Numbered from the stretch's first letter, positions 1-8,061 are shown. The stretch is 36,329 nucleotides of DNA from Bryobacterales bacterium (GCA_947467185.1 CANIHR010000015.1:1-36329), one strand, 5' to 3'. Numbers and translations: made by a program. Notes: generated by a model not told the origin, from the letters alone.

Positions 1-347
1 CCCCACCCATCGAACTCCGATGAGTGTTCGGCCGCCAGACGAACCATGGTCTCGGTGAACTCCGGCGAAAGAACCCGGGCAATCGGCACTTTCAACCCCG
101 TCTGGATACTCCAGCGGACCGTCCCGTCCTCCTGATCGCTCGGAGCCAGCATCAAAATCAGGAATCCCGACTGGTACAGTGCCCGGGCCAGCAGTGCCGC
201 GCCCATTTGGTCATCCGCCCAGAAGTGAAGTTCCACGGGGCGGGCTTCATCCAGCCAGATGCCGCGCTCGATCAACCTGTCGCGATATTCCAGATTTCGA
301 CGGTTGTGCACCTCGATGAAACGCTGAATATCCTCAGAATGAATCAT
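1..347 (-). CDS. RraB-like ribonuclease E regulator family protein (3' end missing)
   Basis: The reverse strand reads open from an ATG at 347 to the window edge, giving 115 complete codons; the gene continues beyond base 1. From about residue 38 the protein resembles the RraB family (regulator of ribonuclease activity B): a hydrophobic strand, a helix rich in Ala/Leu, the segment SGFLILMLAP, a charged W-containing strand and the closing segment AAEHSSEFDGWG, which matches the usual RraB-family ending with an FDGWG-like motif. RraB in enterobacteria binds RNase E and alters mRNA decay; outside that group the same fold occurs with no proven role, so the function here is inferred only from the family. 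It lies 49 bp downstream of an initiator tRNA gene on the same strand and may be cotranscribed with it. No strong ribosome binding site precedes the ATG, so the start is uncertain. Confidence 0.72.
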   Translation of the reverse strand, partial: MIHSEDIQRFIEVHNRRNLEYRDRLIERGIWLDEARPVELHFWADDQMGAALLARALYQSGFLILMLAPSDQEDGTVRWSIQTGLKVPIARVLSPEFTETMVRLAAEHSSEFDGW

Positions 348-396
348 CGATCAGAGCTTTTATTGGGGGGAGGGTTTACTGCAGGAAGGAGTTGCT

Positions 397-473
<77 letters not shown>

Positions 474-504
474 GAACAATACTAGCAATCCCCCCTCCCC
501 GCCG

Positions 505-1899
505 TCAACAATTCGTTCGCACTTCCAGCACCCGATCTCGAAGAAACTCCAGAAGTTCGCCCGTCAGAAACGGTTTTTTCACCAATTCAAAATCGTGATC
601 GTCGCACACTTCCAGCACCTCATTCGAGGGGTCCCCGTCGCACGTAAGCACGACCTGCGCGTCTGGCCACGCATCCCGCAGGTCCAGCGCCAGATCCACC
701 CCGCCACCGTCATTTATGCCCAAATCGATGATCGCCGCATGTACTTCCCGCTTCGAAAATAATTTTCTTGCTTCTGTCACATTTCGCGCGCCGAGCGGGT
801 CCCACCGGCATTCGGCCGTCTCATGCGTCATGAATTTCAGCAGTTCGGCGTTGTCATCCACCAACAACACCGAAGGCGCAGCCGGCATCGGCGGCTCTCC
901 CAGCCCGATCGGCCGCAATTCCAGCGACTCTCCATCCGGCGACACCTCCACCACCACACGCCCACCCGCCATAATCTGCTGCCGCGACACCAGACTCGCC
1001 AGCGGCTGCGTCAGATGCCGGTGAATCGTCCGCTTCAGTTCCCGTGCCCCGTATTCCGTGCTCGTGCCCTTCGACATCAGCCACTGCCGCGTCTGCCACG
1101 GCGCATCAATCATGAACGCCCGGTGGCCCAGTCGCGACTCCACGTGCCCCTGCAGCCGGTCAATCTCGTGATCCGTAATCGCGGCAAACGAACTCGCCGT
1201 CAGCGGCTCATACGTCACCACATGGTCGATCCGGTTCACAAACTCCGGCGAGAACCGCCGCCGCACCGCCGCCAGACCAATGTTTTGGAGCTTCTGCTTC
1301 ATTTCATCCCGCGAAGCGGATGCCCCGGCCGCCTGGAACCCAAAATCCGGCACCATCTCGCGCATCATGTCCCGCGCCCCCAGATTGCTGGTCATGAACA
1401 CCACGGTCTTCTCGAAATTCACGGATGCGTTGTCGCCCAGCCGCAGAACCCCACGATCCAGCACACCCAGCAGCAGCCGGGCCATGGACGGCGCAGCCTT
1501 CTCAATCTCATCGAACAACACAATCGACAACCCGCACTTCGGGCTCGCCACCGACGTCAGCTTCTGCTGCGACAGCAGGGGCTGCGTCTCCCGATGCCCC
1601 AGGTATCCCGGAGGTGCCCCAATCAATTTCGCCACCTCATGCTCCATCTGAAACTCCCCGCAATCGATCTTGAGGACATTTTTGATGCTGCCGTGCAGCG
1701 CTTCGGCAAGTGCCTCCACGGTGCGCGTCTTCCCCGTGCCGGTCGGCCCCAGCAGCAGGAAGACGCCCGCTGGCCGGTTCTCCGGCGCGAGCCCGGCCTG
1801 AAACATCTCAATGCAAGGCACGATGGCGTTGATTCCGTTCTGCTGACCCACCACACGTGAGGCCAGTGTGGCGGCGAGGTCTTTCGTAGTTTTCTCCAT
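505..1899 (-). CDS. ClpB-type AAA+ ATPase fused to a C-terminal response-regulator receiver domain
   Basis: This 464-residue protein has two parts. Residues 1 to about 325 match the second AAA+ module of ClpB/ClpA-type unfoldases. Visible motifs are Walker A GPTGTGKT (51-58), pore loop GAPPGYLG with Tyr99, Walker B IVLFDEIE (126-133), sensor-1 Asn172, an arginine-finger motif NRID around Arg223, and sensor-2 GAREL near Arg286, followed by the small C-terminal ClpB subdomain. The ClpB N-domain, first AAA+ ring and middle coiled coil are absent. Residues 342-464 form a receiver domain with acidic pair Asp348/Asp349, probable phospho-acceptor Asp392 (IIDLGI), Thr419 and Lys442 (KKPF), so it looks phosphorylatable. 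A phosphorylation-controlled unfoldase or remodelling ATPase is the inference; substrate and partner kinase are unknown. The frame stays open upstream to 2349, but the start at 1899 is chosen for its ribosome binding site and because longer forms would overlap the divergent gene or its leader. Confidence 0.88.
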   Translation of the reverse strand: MEKTTKDLAATLASRVVGQQNGINAIVPCIEMFQAGLAPENRPAGVFLLLGPTGTGKTRTVEALAEALHGSIKNVLKIDCGEFQMEHEVAKLIGAPPGYLGHRETQPLLSQQKLTSVASPKCGLSIVLFDEIEKAAPSMARLLLGVLDRGVLRLGDNASVNFEKTVVFMTSNLGARDMMREMVPDFGFQAAGASASRDEMKQKLQNIGLAAVRRRFSPEFVNRIDHVVTYEPLTASSFAAITDHEIDRLQGHVESRLGHRAFMIDAPWQTRQWLMSKGTSTEYGARELKRTIHRHLTQPLASLVSRQQIMAGGRVVVEVSPDGESLELRPIGLGEPPMPAAPSVLLVDDNAELLKFMTHETAECRWDPLGARNVTEARKLFSKREVHAAIIDLGINDGGGVDLALDLRDAWPDAQVVLTCDGDPSNEVLEVCDDHDFELVKKPFLTGELLEFLRDRVLEVRTNC

Positions 1900-1905
1900 G
1901 GCGAT

Positions 1906-1911
1906 CTCCCT
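1906..1911 (-). promoter_or_regulatory. Ribosome binding site fixing the start of the AAA+/receiver gene
   Basis: On the minus strand AGGGAG lies 6 nt before the ATG at 1899. The other in-frame ATG at 1956 has an AGGA only about 3 nt away, which is too close. This decides the shorter, 464-residue protein. Confidence 0.7.
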
Positions 1912-2151
1912 GTAGTAATCCGCTGTGCTGATCAAGGTAACTTTGCGCTCCGGCATATTCCTGACTCGGTTTTGACAAAGCCGCCATGTAAGATCGGCCT
2001 CGCCGCCCCGCCGGAGACCCTTCAAGAAACCACTTAACCTCCCTGCTCTCAATAGCTTCCAGCCAACGAAAATAAATCTCCTCCGGCGGTGACTGACTTT
2101 TTCGCCAGCCCACACTTTGCCCAAATCCGACCACCTCACACAAAAGTGCAA

Positions 2152-2195
2152 AATCGTACCACTCGTCCAGGACGGACCGACCGTCTGGTACGATT
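2152..2195. repeat. 10-bp perfect inverted repeat with nested 5-bp inverted repeat (candidate operator or 5' UTR hairpin)
   Basis: AATCGTACCA at 2152-2161 is exactly repeated in inverse as TGGTACGATT at 2186-2195. Inside the 24-bp spacer, GACGG (2171-2175) and CCGTC (2181-2185) form a second inverted repeat. The right arm ends 8 nt before the ATG at 2204, where a ribosome binding site should be. It could be a binding site for a dimeric regulator, for example the Fis-like helix-turn-helix of the adjacent TPR protein, or an RNA stem covering the translation start. Neither role is demonstrated. Confidence 0.6.
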
Positions 2196-2203
2196 GAACC
2201 CAG

Positions 2204-3790
2204 ATGGCACTTGCAGTTGGCACCGATCTCCTCCCCGGGCTGCGCGGAGATCTTGGACAGCGTCGAATCGGCGCAGGAATGGCCCGATTGGACGAGTTCT
2301 GGACCGGAGCGGGACGATTTGACCCACTCCACCCCGATGCCGCCGCCATCCTCTGCTATGTCGCGCAGTGGGTCGACGCCGGCTGGCGCGGGATCGACGT
2401 GGTGCAGGACGGCCTCGGCAGTTTCACTAAAGGTCACCGCCAGAATCTGACCCTTTCCGACTACGCGCACGTCCTGATGGCCGAAGGCGTGGTCTGGGTC
2501 CACGAAGAAAACATTGGCAAGGCGCTCCGTAACTTCAGCCTGGTCCTTTTTTTTGAAAGCGAGCTGCAGGACCTGCAACTTCTGGCCCTGGCACATTTCT
2601 GGTCTTCCCGCTGCCACCGCAAGAGCGGCGAATACGAAAGTTCGCTGGCGCACGCCGGTGAAGCCTTCCACCTCGCGTCCGAAGCCCACATGGAACCAAT
2701 GGCCGCCGCGATGCGGGTCCACGAAAGCTGGCTGCTATTCCAAAAGGGCCGCACCAAGGACGCGCTCAAGCTGCTCTCGGAAGCCGACACAGTTCTTCGC
2801 GAAACGGACGACTTCATCACGCGCGGCAATATCCAGTCCAGCTACGGCCGCATGTACCGCCGCGAAGGCCGCTATGACCTCGCGCTGCGCCACTTTGCGC
2901 AGGCTCTCGACGAATACAGCCAGCGCGACCCCGCGCACCGCAATCTGGCCCGGTCGCTCGCAAACATGGGCTACGTGGAACGCCTCATCGCGCTCCAGAT
3001 GCGCAAGCGCATCGATGCCGACGCCGCCCAGCGCCGCAAGTCCGAACCCGAACTTCGCCACCAGTACGAGGCAATGCGAGAGAAGGCTCTCGAACACCTC
3101 GACCACGCCACCCAGATTTATTCCATCCACTCCCACCACCGCGGCGCCGGTACCGTCTGCGTGAATCGCGGCCACCTCCATCTCGACAGCGGCGACCTGC
3201 AGAAGGCCGACGAGGAAGCGCGCATGGCCTATTCGCTCGGCGAGCAGAAGAAGGATTACATCCTGATGGCGCGCGCTCGGCTTCTGGAGTGCATGGTGGA
3301 AAACACCAAGCTCGAAGAAGAGATCGAGGACCCGGCCTGGGTGGCGCACCTGGCGACGGAAGCGGCGAAGGAAGCCGCCGAACTCGCGAAACACACCGAA
3401 AACCGCCGTCTGCAGGCCCGGACGCAGATCTGGCTCGGCCTCACCATCTGCAACACTTCCCCCGCCGGTGGCGATCAGGCGCGCGAAATCTACGACCACG
3501 CCGCCGCCCTACTCAAGAACGAAGTACAGGATCACATCTGGGAAGATCTGCAGGCTCTCAAAGCTAAGGTTGTCCGGGGCGGTAATGTGGATGCCACGCT
3601 CCAGGCTTGGTCCCAGGGAGTTGTCGGCGACAGGACATTTCAGCAACTCACGGAAGACTTCGCCGACCTTATCATCCCCAAAATCTGGGACCATGAAGGC
3701 CGCCGCGTGGCCCGCGTTGCCAAGCGCCTGTCGATTTCTCCCAAGAAAGTCCGCCGCGTTCTGGCGCGACTCGGCCTCCACGGCGCATGA
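2204..3790 (+). CDS. TPR-repeat protein with C-terminal Fis-like helix-turn-helix
   Basis: This 528-residue soluble protein has no signal peptide or membrane segment. Its centre, about residues 95-450, is a run of alpha-helical pairs with the Ala/Tyr/Leu pattern of tetratricopeptide repeats, for example stretches around GRMYRREGRYDLALRHFAQA and GDLQKADEEARMAYSLGEQK. The last 30 residues, RRVARVAKRLSISPKKVRRV followed by LARLGLHGA, have the spacing of a Fis-type helix-turn-helix (Leu-Ser-Ile-Ser turn before a basic recognition helix). A DNA-binding sensor that reads a protein partner or signal through its TPRs is the likely role; the target is unknown. The start at 2204 has no good ribosome binding site and sits directly behind an inverted repeat; an alternative ATG at 2279 has an abutting AGGA. 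Its stop overlaps the start of the CoA-transferase gene by four bases (ATGA), suggesting translational coupling. Confidence 0.82.
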   Translation: MALAVGTDLLPGLRGDLGQRRIGAGMARLDEFWTGAGRFDPLHPDAAAILCYVAQWVDAGWRGIDVVQDGLGSFTKGHRQNLTLSDYAHVLMAEGVVWVHEENIGKALRNFSLVLFFESELQDLQLLALAHFWSSRCHRKSGEYESSLAHAGEAFHLASEAHMEPMAAAMRVHESWLLFQKGRTKDALKLLSEADTVLRETDDFITRGNIQSSYGRMYRREGRYDLALRHFAQALDEYSQRDPAHRNLARSLANMGYVERLIALQMRKRIDADAAQRRKSEPELRHQYEAMREKALEHLDHATQIYSIHSHHRGAGTVCVNRGHLHLDSGDLQKADEEARMAYSLGEQKKDYILMARARLLECMVENTKLEEEIEDPAWVAHLATEAAKEAAELAKHTENRRLQARTQIWLGLTICNTSPAGGDQAREIYDHAAALLKNEVQDHIWEDLQALKAKVVRGGNVDATLQAWSQGVVGDRTFQQLTEDFADLIIPKIWDHEGRRVARVAKRLSISPKKVRRVLARLGLHGA

Positions 3791-5004
3791 GCGCGCCACA
3801 CACTGGACCTCTGACCGGGATCAAGGTCCTCGACTTCTCCCACGCGCTCGCCGGGCCCTATGCCACCCTGCTGCTGGCCGACTACGGAGCGGACGTCTAC
3901 AAACTGGAAGCCCCCGGCGGTTCCGACATGGGCCGCGGGTGGGGACCACCCTTCCAGAACGGCGAGGCTTCGTTTTTTCTCGGTCTGAATCGTGGCAAAC
4001 AGGGGATTTCGATAGACCTGAAGAAGCCCGAAGGCATCGACCTTTGCCTGCAACTGGCTGAAAAGATGGACGTCCTGATCGAGAACTTCCGACCCGGCAC
4101 CATGGACCGCCTCGGTCTCGGCTACCAGGCAGTGAAAGCACGGAACCCCAGGCTGATCTACTGTTCGATCTCGGGCTACGGCCAAACCGGCCCTTCGCGC
4201 CAGGAGACGGCCATGGATTTAATTGTCCAGTGCTCCAGCGGCCTCGTCAGCGTCACCGGCACGGAAGCGGGCGACCAGGTTCGCTGTGGCTATTCCGTCG
4301 CCGACGTTTCGGCAGGCATGTTCGCCGTCATCGGTATCCTGATGGCGCTCCAGGCACGGCACAAGACGGGCGAGGGACAGTATGTCGATGTCGCCATGCA
4401 GGACTGCATGATCTCGGCGATGACCTCGAACTACATGTACTACCTCGGCTCGGGCGTGAACCCGGTCCCGCTCGGGTCCGGCTTCGCCACCGTGGCCCCG
4501 TATCGCGTCTTTCAGGCAAAGGACAAAGGCTTCGCCCTTGCCGCCGGCAGCGAGAAGCTGTGGCATGAATTCTGCGCAGCCATCGGCTATCCGACTCTCG
4601 CCACGCACCCCGATTATTCCGACAATGCCCTGCGTTGCGGCAACCGCCCTGCCCTCGAAGCCCTGCTGAATCAGTATTTTGCCGCCCGGACCGCAGATGA
4701 ATGGATCGCAGCCCTCCGTGCCGCAGGCATCCCCGCTACGCCCGTCAACACCTTCAGTGACGTGGCTGCGCACCCCCAGTCCGAAGCTCGCGGTATGTTC
4801 CCTACCGTGAACCACCCGGTCACCGGCCCCCATCGTGTGGTCGGCCCGCCCGTAAAACTCTCCGCAACCCCCGCCACCACCGGCGACGCTGCCCCCCTTC
4901 CGGGTCAGCATTCGCTGGCCGCGCTCGGCGACATTTTGAATCTGGATGGCGAAACCGCGCGAGGCCTCGTCGAGCGGGGCGTCGTGTTCAGCCATCCGCT
5001 ATAG
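3787..5004 (+). CDS. Family III CoA-transferase (CaiB/BaiF type)
   Basis: At 405 residues this is the normal length for the CaiB/BaiF family, which moves CoA between carboxylic acids. It opens with the family pattern GIKVLDFSHALAGPYAT, then LLADYGADVYKLEAP, FLGLNRGKQGISIDLK and LIENFRPGTMDRLGLGY. The segment following SISGYGQTGP carries TAMDLIVQ, placing Asp144 at the position of the aspartate that forms the acyl-anhydride and glutamyl/aspartyl-CoA intermediates in formyl-CoA transferase. The C-terminal part (AAGIPATPVNTFSDVAAHPQ) is also typical. Substrates cannot be read from sequence; options include formyl-, succinyl- or mesaconyl-CoA type transfers. It starts inside the stop of the TPR-HTH gene and is followed 9 bp later by a membrane-protein gene, so the three probably form one transcript. 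Confidence 0.9.
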   Translation: MSAPHTGPLTGIKVLDFSHALAGPYATLLLADYGADVYKLEAPGGSDMGRGWGPPFQNGEASFFLGLNRGKQGISIDLKKPEGIDLCLQLAEKMDVLIENFRPGTMDRLGLGYQAVKARNPRLIYCSISGYGQTGPSRQETAMDLIVQCSSGLVSVTGTEAGDQVRCGYSVADVSAGMFAVIGILMALQARHKTGEGQYVDVAMQDCMISAMTSNYMYYLGSGVNPVPLGSGFATVAPYRVFQAKDKGFALAAGSEKLWHEFCAAIGYPTLATHPDYSDNALRCGNRPALEALLNQYFAARTADEWIAALRAAGIPATPVNTFSDVAAHPQSEARGMFPTVNHPVTGPHRVVGPPVKLSATPATTGDAAPLPGQHSLAALGDILNLDGETARGLVERGVVFSHPL

Positions 5005-5013
5005 TGGCCTCAA

Positions 5014-5769
5014 GTGCAAGCAAACCGTCGGAATCTCATTAGCGTTATCGTCGTCGCCGTTCTATTCCTGGGCGTCACAATTGTTGGCCTGGTCGGCAAC
5101 GCCCGCAGTGGCAACTATGTCGCCACGCCGGTCCTGCTCACGGCCATCGGTATTGCCGTTATGTTTTTTTGGCTCAGCCAGTTCCGCGTCCGCGGCATGC
5201 TGCAGGAAAAAACGCCCGACCGCCTGATCGAGCACTATCACAAGACCGTCCGGCGCGTTCCCGATGCCGACGCCGCCATCGCCTGGCTCTGCGCCCTCGC
5301 TGCGACGTTTTTCGGGGAATTTGACCGTGCCCGCAAGGAACTGGAACCCGTCAACTGGGATACCACCCGCCTGATGTACCGGGGCCATCGCCTCTACGTG
5401 CTGGCCTTGCTCGCCATTCTGGAAGACAACGACTATGCCAAGGCCAATCGCCTGACCGCGCAGGCTCGCGAACTGGAAGCCCGCGACTCGGCCGGAGGCT
5501 TTGAACTGCTCGATGGCTCGATTCGCCTGGTCGCCGGGGGCCTCGATGCGGACGAAATCGACCAGATGGTTCCGCGTCTCGAAAAATCCGCGAAGAAGGC
5601 AGCCGGACTCATCCCCGGTATCGCTGCCTGGGCCCTGGCGCTGCACTACCACCGCCTGAACATGCCCGACCGGGCCACGGACGCCAAGGAACTGCTGCGC
5701 TCCGCGGTCCCCCACTGCCTGCCGCTGAAGCCGCAGGGTCCGCCACCGCCGCCCCAGCCGGAAGCTTAG
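5014..5769 (+). CDS. Small membrane protein with helical-repeat cytoplasmic domain
   Basis: This protein of 251 residues begins at a GTG and has two hydrophobic helices near the N-terminus (about residues 8-29 and 33-55) joined by a short loop. The remaining 190 residues are soluble and helix-rich with alternating Ala/Leu/Arg pattern, resembling degenerate tetratricopeptide-like repeats (DAAIAWLCALAATFFGEFDR, YAKANRLTAQARELEARDSA). The C-terminus is proline-rich (PQGPPPPPQPEA). I do not recognise a named family. It follows the CoA-transferase gene by 9 bp and so probably belongs to the same operon. It converges with the ketoacyl-synthase gene, the two stop codons overlapping by four bases at 5766-5769. 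Confidence 0.7.
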   Translation: MQANRRNLISVIVVAVLFLGVTIVGLVGNARSGNYVATPVLLTAIGIAVMFFWLSQFRVRGMLQEKTPDRLIEHYHKTVRRVPDADAAIAWLCALAATFFGEFDRARKELEPVNWDTTRLMYRGHRLYVLALLAILEDNDYAKANRLTAQARELEARDSAGGFELLDGSIRLVAGGLDADEIDQMVPRLEKSAKKAAGLIPGIAAWALALHYHRLNMPDRATDAKELLRSAVPHCLPLKPQGPPPPPQPEA

Positions 5770-7340
5770 TCTTTCAGCGGCCCGGAAACCACACAGGCGT
5801 TAATACCGCCAATGCCCATCGACATCTTGCCGCCCAAACCGGCCGGCGCGTCGCACGAAGCATTAAACACCACGTTGTCGTGTACGCCGGAAATCGTGGG
5901 GTTAAACGACCCCTCATCCAGCGTCGTCGGATACAGCTTCTTGCGGGCATAACCCAGATACTGCGCCGTCAGTTCCCAGCCGCCACCGGCACTCATACCG
6001 TGGCCGAAAGTCCCCTTACGCGCGGTAATCAGCACAGATTCCGGGAACATCGTGCGGAACGTCGAAACCTCGCCGAAATCACCCGGCGTCGCCGTCGCGT
6101 GCAGATCCCACGTACCGACATCAGCGGGAGTCGCGCCCGCTTCGCCCAGAGCCTGGGTCATCGCCATCTTCGGACCTTCCGGAGACGGCGTAATGATGTG
6201 GTGTGCGTCCGAACTGACCCCTACTGCCAGCGGTTCCATGCCCAGCGGTGTAAAGCCCTTCGACTTGCAATATTCCATGTCACCGACGATCCAAACCACG
6301 GCACCGCCCGCCACATGCGTACCCTGCAGGCGTGTCAACGGCCGCGACAGAGTTTTGTCCGCCGAAAGGACGCGGGCACTGTAAAACGAACCCACCGTCA
6401 GGGGATGCGGAGCCGGATCTGTAGCGCCCACCACCACCAGTTTGGCCTCACCCGACTGAATCGCATTCATCGCCAACCGCAGCGACACACCGAACGTGGA
6501 GCACGCGGCCACCGGCGCGAACGCCATGCCGCGAATCTTCGCCAGAATCGAAATCTGCGCCGCGGGAGCGTTATTGATGTTCCAGATCAGGTTCGCAGAA
6601 ACTTTCCACGGAGCTTCCGGGGCGCCCCAGCGCTCCTGCAGGCGAATGCGCTGCTTTTCCTTCTCGCGGATCGCGTTCAGCTTGCCTTGCGCCACGTCGC
6701 CTTCAATCGTCAGGCTTTCAATGGACGCCAGTTCCGCCAGATATTCCTGCAGGCTGGCCGAACGCGCTGCCCAGAAGCTGTTCCAGACCCGCTGCGCCAC
6801 ATCGCGGTCGTCGCCTTCCCGCGTCGCCGGGTCCACGGGAGCGTCCTCGACCGGTGAAACCAGATGTTCGCGCAAAGCCGGATTCCGCTCGGGCGCAGCC
6901 CAGAAACGGTCCCACTTCCGCTGATTCTCGTAAAGCACCACGCTGGCGTCGTGGATCGACGCGATGCTACCCAGGCCGGTCCCCACGTAGACGTGAGCCT
7001 TGTTGCCCAGTTCCTTCAGCTCGTTTTCGAGGCCGGGATTCTGCCCCAGCGCCTGAATAAACGCACCCATCGCGTAAAGCGCGGGCATGTCCATCTTTTC
7101 CTTCAGGTTGTGGAAGTGGCGGGGCGTGTGGCGCTGGTTTATCCACGGCGCGTAGCTCTCGAAGTCGAATTCCGGCTGACCCACCAGGAAATTGTCCGGT
7201 CCATAGCCGTTAAACGGCGCAAGCCAGCTCTCGGAAGACTCCAGATTCCGCTCAAAAGTGTCGATATTCGGCGATTTGGGCGCGACCACGCCCCAACCGA
7301 ACACACCAGTCCTTATTTTTGACAAGGGAGGCTCCCGCAT
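5766..7340 (-). CDS. Beta-ketoacyl synthase-like protein with a long central insertion
   Basis: This 524-residue thiolase-fold protein of the FabF/FabB class carries out, by family, decarboxylating Claisen condensation of acyl chains. The catalytic triad appears intact: nucleophile Cys280 in VAACSTFGVS, His414 in DLHATATPGDFGE and His447 in KGTFGHGMSAGG, with the preceding Lys442. FabF-type enzymes are about 410 residues; the extra length lies mainly between residues 135 and 245, a charged, Arg/Glu/Trp-rich helical stretch inserted before the active-site Cys half. The C-terminal GKMSMGIGGINACVV corresponds to the usual final Gly-rich segment. The protein stands alone, without acyl carrier protein or ketoreductase genes next to it, so I cannot say whether it serves fatty acid, polyketide or other synthesis. 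The start at 7340 has only a weak ribosome binding site; downstream starts would delete only a few residues. Confidence 0.85.
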   Translation of the reverse strand: MREPPLSKIRTGVFGWGVVAPKSPNIDTFERNLESSESWLAPFNGYGPDNFLVGQPEFDFESYAPWINQRHTPRHFHNLKEKMDMPALYAMGAFIQALGQNPGLENELKELGNKAHVYVGTGLGSIASIHDASVVLYENQRKWDRFWAAPERNPALREHLVSPVEDAPVDPATREGDDRDVAQRVWNSFWAARSASLQEYLAELASIESLTIEGDVAQGKLNAIREKEKQRIRLQERWGAPEAPWKVSANLIWNINNAPAAQISILAKIRGMAFAPVAACSTFGVSLRLAMNAIQSGEAKLVVVGATDPAPHPLTVGSFYSARVLSADKTLSRPLTRLQGTHVAGGAVVWIVGDMEYCKSKGFTPLGMEPLAVGVSSDAHHIITPSPEGPKMAMTQALGEAGATPADVGTWDLHATATPGDFGEVSTFRTMFPESVLITARKGTFGHGMSAGGGWELTAQYLGYARKKLYPTTLDEGSFNPTISGVHDNVVFNASCDAPAGLGGKMSMGIGGINACVVSGPLKD

Positions 7341-7471
7341 GGGCGAATCCCGAAGGAACTGGCGTTAATGGCGCAACGCATTACATGGCGCATTCTTCGA
7401 GGATACGCCACCGCACAATACGCCAGACAGAGCCCAGGTGCGCCCGGGCGTGTTACAACGGGTCTGAGCTT

Positions 7472-8029
7472 ATGGCGACACCCGAAGTAATGGCCCGCGC
7501 AGCGAAAATCAAGCTGCTTCTGATGGATGTGGACGGCGTTCTGACCGATGGAAAGCTTTATTTCATCCCCGGTGAAGACGGCAAAATGGTCGAGTTCAAG
7601 GGCTTCGACTCGCAGGACGGCATCGCCCTCCAGTGGTGCAACGCCAAAGGTATCCGCACCGGCGTGATCAGCGGCCGAATCTCGCAGGCCACTGACGAGC
7701 GCGCGAAGCAGTCGAAGATGCACTACGTCTACCAGGGCTACACCGAAAAAATCCCCATCATTGAAGAGATCATGGCCGATGCCGGCGTCGAGCGCGACGA
7801 AGTCGCCTACATCGGCGACGATCTGACCGACGTTGTGGTCTTCCACCGTGTCGGTTTCGCCATCGCGGTCGCCAATGCCCGCCCCGAAGTGAAGGGCGAA
7901 GCCCACTGGATCACCGCCAACGTCGGCGGCACGGGAGCCGTCCGCGATGCAGTGGAACTGATCTTCCAGGCACGAGGTCTGTGGCCGGAAATCCTGAAAA
8001 AGTACGAAATCGGCCAGGGCGCAGCCTAA
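7472..8029 (+). CDS. kdsC: 3-deoxy-D-manno-octulosonate 8-phosphate phosphatase, KdsC-type HAD hydrolase
   Basis: This 185-residue protein is of the KdsC size and carries the class C0 HAD motifs: DVDGVLTDG (Asp19 nucleophile, Asp21) at the start, SGR in motif II, a lysine in the YTEKIPIIEEI segment and GDDLTD for metal binding. The closing GGTGAVRDAVELIFQARGLW is characteristic of KdsC, which removes phosphate from KDO-8-P in the lipopolysaccharide core pathway in the cytoplasm as a tetramer. The neighbouring genes do not include kdsA or kdsD, so the assignment rests on sequence alone; a related sugar phosphatase such as the NeuA-type domain is possible. The frame stays open upstream to 7319, but the family start MATPEVMARAAKIKLLLMDV is at 7472. 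Confidence 0.87.
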   Translation: MATPEVMARAAKIKLLLMDVDGVLTDGKLYFIPGEDGKMVEFKGFDSQDGIALQWCNAKGIRTGVISGRISQATDERAKQSKMHYVYQGYTEKIPIIEEIMADAGVERDEVAYIGDDLTDVVVFHRVGFAIAVANARPEVKGEAHWITANVGGTGAVRDAVELIFQARGLWPEILKKYEIGQGAA

Positions 8030-8061
8030 CACCCGCTCTGATATGCTTCAGGCGAACTCTT

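Larger units (their letters stand above)
1900..2203. other. Divergent intergenic region between the AAA+/receiver gene and the TPR-HTH gene
   Basis: These 304 bp separate two divergent starts. Frames run open through it on the minus strand but their third-position composition is not the strongly G/C-biased pattern of the neighbouring genes, so I treat it as non-coding. It holds the AGGGAG site of the leftward gene, a purine-rich GGAGGAG on the minus strand near 2080 with no convincing reading frame behind it, and a large inverted repeat at 2152-2195 next to the rightward start. I see no clear -35/-10 pair on either strand. Confidence 0.55.

Noticed and set aside
1900-2349. N-terminal extension of the AAA+/receiver frame to 614 residues.
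   Set aside because: The extra part has no family similarity, overlaps the divergent gene, and a good ribosome binding site sits just before ATG 1899.
1808-2722. 304-codon minus-strand frame covering the divergent region.
   Set aside because: It overlaps the TPR-HTH gene and the AAA+ start in other frames; third-position composition is not coding-like. A GGAGGAG near 2080 inside it has no start codon at proper spacing.
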